A stretch of 64,000 nucleotides of DNA from Yamadazyma tenuis (taxonomy: Eukaryota; Ascomycota; Pichiomycetes; Serinales; Debaryomycetaceae), in NCBI RefSeq assembly GCF_029203305.1, contig NC_089464.1, positions 1,054,001 through 1,118,000 on the forward strand, written 5' to 3'. Made by a program: the position numbers and the translations under genes. Every line of letters begins with the position of its first letter. The first letter of the stretch is position 1. Positions 53,600 through 61,182 of the stretch are shown one piece after another. Below the pieces are notes generated by a model. The model saw only the letters and a program-made list of their open reading frames with translations. It did no database searches and was not told where the DNA came from.

Positions 53600-56359
53600 T
53601 TATACACCCATGGCCTTCCGAATGGTTCTCCGGTGACTATCACCAGTTTCAATCACCTTGCCCTCCTGGGCCAACCGCTTAATAGCATCAGTCAAGTCGG
53701 TATTTTCCACCCTCACCGACGACTTCTCATTGATCTTCACCGCCAACTCGTTGAACCTGATGGCATTATTATTGGCCTCAATGAGAGACAACACCTCATT
53801 ATTCAAGTCCTCTTGCATTCTTCTCTGGGCCGAGGTGGTACCGGTTTGGATCATATCCATGTCGATACGCCCGGTGATGGGGTCGGTGGCATAGTCCTTA
53901 ATGGCCGATTTGGTCAACCGTACCGCTTCCTTAACATCAATTAAGTCCACCGTCGACGATAACCTCATCTTTGCGTGTGCTTCCGATAACCGGATCATCG
54001 ACTCCAACTGTCTGGTGGTAGCGGTGACCCGCTTCTCGGACGCCCTGCTGTCATCCCCCATTTTCCTCATCTCCACGTAGGCTCTGACCAACTCATTTTT
54101 ACTTTCAGGTGTAATGACCGGATTGATGTTTTCTTTGGCCCACTGAATGTAAGTGGTCAAGAACTCCACCGACAACACGAAATAGTTGGTGACCTTATCA
54201 GGAACATCCTCCAAGTACATATCGGTCAAATGACGGGCTAATTGCCTATCAATTTTCTCATCCACCTTATCCAACATCAAGTATACTAAGTCAAACCTCG
54301 AGAGCAACGGAGGTGGTAAGTCGATGTTGGAGGTCACGGGTAAGTTGGGGTCGTAGCGAGAGTTGATGGGGTTGGCCGACGCCAAAATCGACGTCCGGGC
54401 ATTTAAAGTGGTGATAATCCCAGCCTTAGCCACCGAAATCGTCTGTTGTTCCATCACCTCGTGCAACACCGACCGGGTAGAGTCGCTCATCTTGTCGAAC
54501 TCATCAATACAACACACTCCTCCGTCCGACAACACCAACGCTCCACTTTCAAGCACAAGTTGCTTGGTATCAACGTCCCGAGTGATATAGGCTGTCAACC
54601 CCACGGCCGAAGAACCTTTACCCGACGTGTAGACTCCTCGAGGAGAGATACGGTGAACGTATTGCAACAACTGGGACTTGGACGTCGACGGGTCTCCACA
54701 CAATAAGATATTGATGTCTCCTCTGTACCGGCCACCTTTCTTGAATGTCTTGTTGGCCCCACCAAAGAGCTGCAACAACACTCCCTTCTTGACGTCGTCC
54801 ATTTCGTAGATGGACGGGGCCAATGACCGGGCCAACACCTCGTACAAGTCATCTCTCTGGCTGATTTCACGGATTTTCTCGATCTCATCGGCAGTGATTT
54901 TTCTTACCTGTTCCACCTCCTGCTCCTTATCGGTGGCTTCTTGTTGTAAGGTCGAAACATCGGCTCCCAATCGTTTCTTATCGATTTTCTTCACGTGAAC
55001 CACGTCCAAATACGTCTTGTATAAGCTCTTGACAGCTCGCATACGGGGATTAGACCTCACGGGCAACGACCGGAAAATCCCACACACCTCGATTCTGTCA
55101 CCAGCTCGGCAACTGTCGACCAAGTCATCATAAACACACAAGTTGATGGAGTGGGGGGTTTGTCCATCTGGAACTAAGTCGGGGGTTTCTTGTAATTTAA
55201 TCACCTGCTTATCAGCAAACGAAGATCGGTTGTGGATGATGGACATCGAGTTCGACTGGCCACAAACTTCTCGTGGACACTTGGATGGCTCTGAGATCAC
55301 TCCCCGATCGATTTCCACTGCGATTGTGTGGTCACAGGCATTACACTTGAAGAAGGCCACCTTCATATCGGGGATAATGGCAGTAGCTCTCAACACAAGA
55401 CCTTTGACACTCACAAGTTTATCGATATCATTGGGGTTCAATTCCCGCATTCCTCGTTCCACCTGGTTGATGTTGTAAGGGCGAACCGTGTAGATGTTGG
55501 TTTCGATCTCGTCGACGCTGGTGGTAGCGGTGTTGTCAAATCCGTTGTCATCCATCACCAATGAGACCATACAGTCTTTGGTGGTTTGGTCCATGATGGG
55601 GATCACTTCTTGTGGGTAGTTCAACAACTGGTAGTAGAGCTTGCGGGATGCCGGGTACGCCAACAAGTTTTTGGCGTCCAAGTTCAAGTTGGTCAAGCCC
55701 AATTCTCTCATGTTGTTCAATTGTTGCACATAATAAAGTTCGTTATCTTCAAACACCACTTCGCCCTGGTCATGTAATCGTCTGTACTTCATTTTGAACG
55801 ACATCAAGAAGTCCCGGAACGCGTTGGAGCAGTCCTGGATCGATACATTGGTTCCCCAAATCACTCGGACTGGTTCATCGTCGGCGCCCGTCAAGTTGTC
55901 AGAATTGGGGTTTGACGACGAGGGGTTGGGTGGCGGTTGTGTGGACTCTTGCGACCCGTGAGGAGAGTCCATGAACGCTCTTCTTCTCAAGGGCGATGAG
56001 GTGGTGTCCTGGATGTCACTTCTATTGTGTCTTCTGACGATTCTGTCGACCTCACTGGTCAACCTGTCAGTTCTGATATTTCTGCCAGAAGAGGGTCCCC
56101 GGTTGTTTTCGGAGTTGTGGTGAGCCGAGGACGACGAGTAGTGTAAGGGAGACGATATATCGCCGGCCCGGGTTCTCTGGCTGCTGCCAGGGGCGTTTCT
56201 ACCTGGGTTATTGGCATCGGAGTGTAGTTGAGAAGACGATGAGTTGAAGAACAAGGGAGACGAGGGGACCACTTGGTGCTGGGTCTGCGACTGGGATTCA
56301 GTTTCCCGCAAGCTTGGATCTTCGGGGAGTTCATCCACGTTGTGAATTGGCGACGACAT
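53600..56359 (-). CDS. MCM4: Mcm4 (Cdc54), subunit of the MCM2-7 replicative helicase
   Basis: A 919-residue MCM4; S. cerevisiae Mcm4 has 933 residues. The long Ser/Asn/Arg-rich N-terminal tail (about residues 1-165) contains many SP sites (SSPLHYS, SSPLRRR), the target region for CDK and DDK. A CxxC...C...C zinc finger (FKCNACDHTIAVE) lies near residue 340. The AAA+ core shows Walker A GDPSTSKSQLL, Walker B CCIDEFDKM, sensor 1 SILASANPI, and the arginine finger LLSRFDL. A winged-helix end follows, finishing IRKAMGV. An MCB site lies about 70 bp upstream, as expected for G1/S expression. Confidence 0.97.
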   Translation of the reverse strand: MSSPIHNVDELPEDPSLRETESQSQTQHQVVPSSPLFFNSSSSQLHSDANNPGRNAPGSSQRTRAGDISSPLHYSSSSAHHNSENNRGPSSGRNIRTDRLTSEVDRIVRRHNRSDIQDTTSSPLRRRAFMDSPHGSQESTQPPPNPSSSNPNSDNLTGADDEPVRVIWGTNVSIQDCSNAFRDFLMSFKMKYRRLHDQGEVVFEDNELYYVQQLNNMRELGLTNLNLDAKNLLAYPASRKLYYQLLNYPQEVIPIMDQTTKDCMVSLVMDDNGFDNTATTSVDEIETNIYTVRPYNINQVERGMRELNPNDIDKLVSVKGLVLRATAIIPDMKVAFFKCNACDHTIAVEIDRGVISEPSKCPREVCGQSNSMSIIHNRSSFADKQVIKLQETPDLVPDGQTPHSINLCVYDDLVDSCRAGDRIEVCGIFRSLPVRSNPRMRAVKSLYKTYLDVVHVKKIDKKRLGADVSTLQQEATDKEQEVEQVRKITADEIEKIREISQRDDLYEVLARSLAPSIYEMDDVKKGVLLQLFGGANKTFKKGGRYRGDINILLCGDPSTSKSQLLQYVHRISPRGVYTSGKGSSAVGLTAYITRDVDTKQLVLESGALVLSDGGVCCIDEFDKMSDSTRSVLHEVMEQQTISVAKAGIITTLNARTSILASANPINSRYDPNLPVTSNIDLPPPLLSRFDLVYLMLDKVDEKIDRQLARHLTDMYLEDVPDKVTNYFVLSVEFLTTYIQWAKENINPVITPESKNELVRAYVEMRKMGDDSRASEKRVTATTRQLESMIRLSEAHAKMRLSSTVDLIDVKEAVRLTKSAIKDYATDPITGRIDMDMIQTGTTSAQRRMQEDLNNEVLSLIEANNNAIRFNELAVKINEKSSVRVENTDLTDAIKRLAQEGKVIETGDSHRRTIRKAMGV

Positions 56360-56427
56360 GGAGGAAAAAGAACAGGTTGAGTTAGAAAAAAGATGAGTAT
56401 GTGAATTTGTACATTTATTTTCAGTGC

Positions 56428-56435
56428 GACGCGTC
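56428..56435. promoter_or_regulatory. MCB element (GACGCGTC) upstream of MCM4
   Basis: GACGCGTC contains the ACGCGT core bound by MBF (Mbp1-Swi6 type) and is an 8-bp palindrome, 69 bp before the MCM4 ATG. MCM genes in yeasts are commonly under G1/S or M/G1 control, so the site fits its gene. Confidence 0.65.
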
Positions 56436-56702
56436 CATCAATTATATTTCCCAATGTGGTTTAATTAATATTGGTGGTAGGACTACCACTATCAGTGGGT
56501 GTATGGGTCAGAACTGGTAAATCCGTACCAATTGTATTGGCATTTTTCTGTTCTCCTAAGGAGGGGGAAATAGCACCGGGTCGCCTACGTCAAACCGCAA
56601 ACACCAGCCTCCCGGATGTTTGAGTGGTTCTCCGTTTCTTGGTCTTTTCTCACTTCTGCTCTTCGCAATTCGCGCGCTTCTGTTTTGGTTTCCTGTAACA
56701 AC

Positions 56703-57170
56703 ATGAGCCAAAACAACATCCCAGAAGTGACTCTAAATGCCCGCACACAGCTCCTTCCGGTCGACAGCCGCAGGCTAAATACCTCCGACAGACCGCCACG
56801 CACAAAAATAAGTATCCGTCCACGGTCTTTGAGTCCTGAGAGAAGGCGTCCCACCAGCAGCGATACCATCGTATCACCGGTCAGACGAAGTGGATCCCCC
56901 GTCAGGAGGCAGCAGATCCTGGAAATCGAACACCAGCATGCCCAGACTTTCAAGCGCAAACACGAGGCGGTTGCGGTTTCGGCAGACAGAAAGAACGTGA
57001 AGTTCAACGAACATATCGAGTATTTTGATACCAACGCCAGTCCCCAGTCAAAAATCCCCAAACTCGACCCCAGTATGGAGGCATTGATACAAGAAGTGGG
57101 TGAAATCAAGCGAAATCAGAAGGATATCATGGACAAACTAGACATTCTCATCAGTCACATGAATAAGTAA
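56703..57170 (+). CDS. Small basic unknown protein with C-terminal coiled coil
   Basis: A 155-residue protein that I do not recognise. The first half is basic and rich in Arg, Ser and Pro, with several S/T-P sites (RPRSLSPERRRP, IVSPVRRSGSPVRR), the look of a phosphorylated nuclear protein. A short conserved-looking middle reads RKNVKFNEHIEYFDTNASPQ, and KVKF/KNVKF-type motifs can dock PP1. The C-terminus is a predicted coiled coil (MEALIQEVGEIKRNQKDIMDKLDILISHM). An ATG 29 codons upstream (56616) is in frame, but its extra residues look like a pyrimidine-rich leader, so 56703 is preferred. It is divergent from MCM4 and ends 7 bp before the ELP4 stop on the other strand. Confidence 0.6.
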   Translation: MSQNNIPEVTLNARTQLLPVDSRRLNTSDRPPRTKISIRPRSLSPERRRPTSSDTIVSPVRRSGSPVRRQQILEIEHQHAQTFKRKHEAVAVSADRKNVKFNEHIEYFDTNASPQSKIPKLDPSMEALIQEVGEIKRNQKDIMDKLDILISHMNK

Positions 57171-57177
57171 GTGTTCA

Positions 57178-58518
57178 TTAAAAGTCTATATTCTTGGAGG
57201 TTTGCTTTTCCGGAACGTGTCCTTCAGTGGATGGAGTGTTATTGGCGTCAGTGGCATCATCCTCGATGGGAATGCCCCATTCCTCGATCTCAAACCTTTT
57301 ACGGCCGTTTTTAAAGGCGTATTCACCGTTGTGAATGGTCATTAATCCTCTTTCTGCCAACACCGGCAACTTCAAGATATTCACCAACCCGTGTTGAATT
57401 TTGCCCGGCTCGTTCTTGTATGCCCTTTCGATTAACTGGGACATCGCTTGGTTGAACGGCTGGAGGTGGATGACCGAGTCTACCAAGTTCTCCAAGGTGG
57501 TGATCAAATGCGAAGATCTGGGGTACAAGTCAACCGGAAGAGACACTGCCATCGATAAGTGGTTGGGATACTGCCGTAACAAGGACCTCAAGCTATGGAA
57601 AAACGGGATCATGAACGTAGACTGGGAGAGTGACGGCGGATATATAGAAGGAATTAATAAGTTGGGGATCACAAGTCTGATTGTTTTCGACGAGTAAGCT
57701 TTGATCTGCTGCTCAATGGTAGCAGAGATGGTGGAAACGAGCTTCTTATAGTCGGTAGACAACTGAATGAACGTCATTTCATTGGCACTGGGAACAGGCC
57801 GTAATCTCTCTGTGATGTCAAACTGGTGGTTGTAGTTCTCATTAACTTCACTCAAGTTTTCATCCTGGACCTTCTTATTCAACCCATATCTCCAAGCGAT
57901 TTTCAAGTCTCTCTCTTGGGTGTTAGACGACTGGGACATGTTGGACACATTAATCTTGTTTTCCTCGCTCTTGATCAACGCTTTCTTCTTATCTTTGGAA
58001 GACCCTTTGTACATTCCAGGCAAGTCCTTGGCCCATTCATGAGATAATCCCACCACAATCACATGGGCGTTGGACTTTTTGGCCTCATCTACTCGGTTGT
58101 GAAGTATCCCTTGAGCAGCAAAGCATCGGAGCAAAATAGACCCGAAATCAGTGGTACCAGACTCTTCAATCAACAATGAGGCACCGAGTGGAAGACCCTG
58201 ATGAGCCAAGATCTTGTCTAGATCCGCTGTTCCTGTCGATATAGTTGGCTGGGACGTGATTACCGAGGGCCTGATGCCGATATTTGAAAGCTCTGGCTCT
58301 GGAGATACGGTTTCATCGGACTTTTGTGGTCCTGGAGGTTTTGCCTTTTGGCTTCTACCTGGTAAAGGACCTCTGCCAGGAACAGTAGAGGGGATTCTGC
58401 CGGGGACGCCTGGGGTTGGTGTACGGCCGGGGATGGGCAGAGGGCCGCCTGCTCGTCCGGGGACCGCGGGTGTTCGCGGGGTCCCGTTTATCACTTCGCT
58501 TCTCTTTCTGAACGACAT
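57178..58518 (-). CDS. ELP4: Elp4, Elongator complex subunit
   Basis: A 446-residue subunit of the Elp4-Elp5-Elp6 RecA-like hexameric ring that helps Elongator modify wobble uridines of tRNA. The N-terminal ~80 residues are Gly/Pro/Arg-rich with PGR repeats (PGRTPTPGVPGRIPSTVPGR). The RecA-like part starts with RPSVITSQPTISTGTADLDKILAHQGLPLG and ESGTTDFGSILLRCFAAQGI, and includes WRYGLNKKVQ, the long VSTISATIEQQI helix and SIYPPSLSQSTFMIPFFHSLRSLLRQ. The order matches S. cerevisiae Elp4 (456 aa). As in other Elp4 proteins the Walker A motif is lost. Confidence 0.93.
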   Translation of the reverse strand: MSFRKRSEVINGTPRTPAVPGRAGGPLPIPGRTPTPGVPGRIPSTVPGRGPLPGRSQKAKPPGPQKSDETVSPEPELSNIGIRPSVITSQPTISTGTADLDKILAHQGLPLGASLLIEESGTTDFGSILLRCFAAQGILHNRVDEAKKSNAHVIVVGLSHEWAKDLPGMYKGSSKDKKKALIKSEENKINVSNMSQSSNTQERDLKIAWRYGLNKKVQDENLSEVNENYNHQFDITERLRPVPSANEMTFIQLSTDYKKLVSTISATIEQQIKAYSSKTIRLVIPNLLIPSIYPPSLSQSTFMIPFFHSLRSLLRQYPNHLSMAVSLPVDLYPRSSHLITTLENLVDSVIHLQPFNQAMSQLIERAYKNEPGKIQHGLVNILKLPVLAERGLMTIHNGEYAFKNGRKRFEIEEWGIPIEDDATDANNTPSTEGHVPEKQTSKNIDF

Positions 58519-58600
58519 CGTTGCAAGTGATGAGATTGAATGCGAACTTGAAAATCAGGTATCTAATTGTGTAATGCGAAGGTGAATATGCTATATCTAC

Positions 58601-60511
58601 TTAGGAAGAGGCGACTTCAAGCGGAGGAACTTTGTCCTGATCAACTAGCCGCCTCTTTATGATGCCGAGCAAGAGATCGCTTCGGTTGTACCAATTGTCC
58701 GTGAGTTCGAGGTCAAAGGAATAACGAATGTTGCTGAGAAGCACTTTAATATGGTCGTATTTCTCAAGTGCCAACCATTCTTTAATGGAAAGTAAGTACC
58801 AAGTGGACGACTTTCTGAACCTACCGGACCCGACGATGTACGGTACTCGTTTGGGGCGTATCTTGTATGGGTTATGGTAGAGACCCTCTTCCTCTGGAGG
58901 TTTTTCTTGCTCCTGATGATCGATTTGCACCATTGACTCCACCGAGATTTTACCAAAGACAAAGCCAAGACGTTCGTAGATGATGGCCTTGATCACTTGC
59001 AGGCTCTGGTTGGAAGCTATCAAATGTGCATCGAACTCCTGAACACATTTGACCAAGTACTTCTCAATGAGGTCGATCCACCACCAGTACATTTTGAAGG
59101 TGGAACACATGCACTGGAGAAGCTCCACTACCACCAACAATGTCCGGAGATTGTACGTCTTGAGATTGAGACGGGACTTGTACGTATACAGAAGGTTGTC
59201 AAGGTACGGTTCTATGATATCGTTTCGGATCCTTCTGAGGGTGTTTCTGTCGGGAGAAACCCCAAGATTATTGGCCAACTGGGTTTGCACTAGGAGCAAG
59301 GATATGATGCACATTTCCTGGGTGGACGCCACATAGATCCACGCCTTGTCGTTGTTGTAGTCCTTTTTGATGAGGTCGTAGACCGAGTAGCTGTACTTAA
59401 AGTCCTTGAGAATCAATGACCAATCTGCGAGTTTCCGAATCGACTGTTCAGGCGATGACTTGTGGTAGTAGTTTTCCTGGTAGTTGAACGACGAGGTATC
59501 GGCTTGGTGATCTGAGGCATTGTTGTTGTTGAAGAGCTTTCGGGAAGCCGAGAAAAAACGGTTGGTGATGGACCGCTTAGGAGCAAGAATCTGGTCATCC
59601 CACAACCGCACCTTTTTCTCCATATGTGGAATCAACTGCTGCGAGATGAACTGGTGTATCGACCCCCGAAGGCTTCTATCGACCAGTGTGGGAATCATAA
59701 AATGGTCGGGGGTGGAACCGAAAGAGATTCGCTGTAAGTCCTCGTCAATTGTCGAGTTTTGGTTCACAAGAATCTCCACTTGTGATGCACTCTTTTCCGG
59801 TTCCTGGAACACCACTGGGATAAACGTCACCGCCACAGACAACTTATTGTTGACGTCGGCCTCAAAAGCCGCGAGCTCACTGGCCCCCACCGCATTCTCG
59901 TCGTAAACCACGAACGCATGCACCAAAAGGTCGTTGATTTGGAAGAAGGGCGGGAAGCGATAGTTGCGGAACTCAACGATCCTGGCCCGCAAGTAGTCTA
60001 CTGAATCGTTGGCATAGTCGATGACAAATATCTGAGAAATCGGGTGGTTGAATGTGTGGAACGCCACGATCGAGTTGGACGTGATGACCTTGTTGAAGAA
60101 TGCGAGGTACAAGTCGTCATTGGCATCGAACGGGAGTTCCTTGAGAAGCCGTTCAAGGGACGATATACTGAATAGTTGCTGGAGGGATGACGAGTGGTCA
60201 GAGGATGATGACGATGCGATGGACAACAAGTCTTGCAACGGGAAGTCGAAGCGGACGGGGAAACTGGGGTAGTTTTTGGTGATGAGCTGGTTGTTCGTGA
60301 TTTTGAACAGCTGGTTGGGGATGGGGTATTGTACGTTATTTCCATAGGGTTTGAGAATCGATAGCACCGACGTATCGGCGGCGTTGACGACCGACTGGAG
60401 GAAGGCGTCGGCGGCGGGCGACAGGTGTACCGACACGAGTGGCGAGTACATGTGGTGAAGGAGGCATTGTCGAGATACATAGGGATCTAGTCCCATGGGA
60501 TACAGAGACAT
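58601..60511 (-). CDS. TRS85: Trs85, TRAPPIII-specific subunit
   Basis: A 636-residue homologue of Trs85/Gsg1 (TRAPPC8), the subunit that directs the TRAPPIII exchange factor for Ypt1 to autophagosome formation sites. Family landmarks are YPIPNQLFKITNNQLITKNYPSFPVRFD near the N-terminus, FRNYRFPPFFQINDLLVHAFVVYDE, a central region with EKKVRLWDDQI, and RKLADWSLILKDFKYSYSVYDLIKKDYNNDKAW, the typical C8 core. The frame extends ten codons to a GTG; the ATG at 60511 is used. It is shorter than S. cerevisiae Trs85 (698 aa). ELP4 lies just downstream on the same strand. Confidence 0.9.
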   Translation of the reverse strand: MSLYPMGLDPYVSRQCLLHHMYSPLVSVHLSPAADAFLQSVVNAADTSVLSILKPYGNNVQYPIPNQLFKITNNQLITKNYPSFPVRFDFPLQDLLSIASSSSSDHSSSLQQLFSISSLERLLKELPFDANDDLYLAFFNKVITSNSIVAFHTFNHPISQIFVIDYANDSVDYLRARIVEFRNYRFPPFFQINDLLVHAFVVYDENAVGASELAAFEADVNNKLSVAVTFIPVVFQEPEKSASQVEILVNQNSTIDEDLQRISFGSTPDHFMIPTLVDRSLRGSIHQFISQQLIPHMEKKVRLWDDQILAPKRSITNRFFSASRKLFNNNNASDHQADTSSFNYQENYYHKSSPEQSIRKLADWSLILKDFKYSYSVYDLIKKDYNNDKAWIYVASTQEMCIISLLLVQTQLANNLGVSPDRNTLRRIRNDIIEPYLDNLLYTYKSRLNLKTYNLRTLLVVVELLQCMCSTFKMYWWWIDLIEKYLVKCVQEFDAHLIASNQSLQVIKAIIYERLGFVFGKISVESMVQIDHQEQEKPPEEEGLYHNPYKIRPKRVPYIVGSGRFRKSSTWYLLSIKEWLALEKYDHIKVLLSNIRYSFDLELTDNWYNRSDLLLGIIKRRLVDQDKVPPLEVASS

Positions 60512-61182
60512 GTCAAAGGATCCGATTCTGATGGCGCGCACTGCAAGAAGGTTAGGTGGTATTGCAGGTTAATGCGACTGATTTCAGGTTGGGCGATTGA
60601 TTGCAGGTTACTGCCCTAACTCGCACTCCCTGGTCCTGATCCTTGCCCCTTTAAGACATTTGGTAAATACCACTCCAACTGGTTTCAAATTACTATTTGT
60701 GCGCTGACGGCTGAAGCACCAGGCTTTGTTAGATGTATCGAATTTCACCACCTACACATCCACAAACCTAACCTCCAAACTGTGTCGGTGTGATTGCCGT
60801 GTGCCTGTATTTTCTTCGTCGTATTCTCGACAGTTTTCGTTCCGGCGGCTGTTGTCTTCTCTTATCCGCCTGTTTAAATCCTAGGTTTTTTTTCTCACTT
60901 TTCTCGCTTAACCTCTGACTATCAACAAAACACTTGTCCAACTAAAGCTTTTTTTCTTTGTTTTTGTTAGTGGTTCTGTTTGCTTTCACTTACTGGCACC
61001 CATTCTACCTGGCTCGGGTATATTTCTACTGTTTGACTTTATTCATCCTCGTCGTGTGCCATTCCCATCGGCCCTTCTCCCGTGTGTTTTGACGCATTCT
61101 CCTGCCCTCAATCCCCTATTTTCAAACACACATATATATCCCAGCCTTTCCTCACAGTGATTTCTGTGCCCACACACTTGCA
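60512..61182. other. Divergent TRS85/RAX2 intergenic region
   Basis: About 670 bp with no supported gene. The RAX2-proximal half is pyrimidine-rich with T runs (60887-60893, 60951-60962), typical of a long yeast leader or nucleosome-free promoter. TATATAT occurs at 61133-61139. Near TRS85 there is a loose repeat of GCAGGTTA/GATTGCAGGTTA (60563-60611). Confidence 0.4.
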
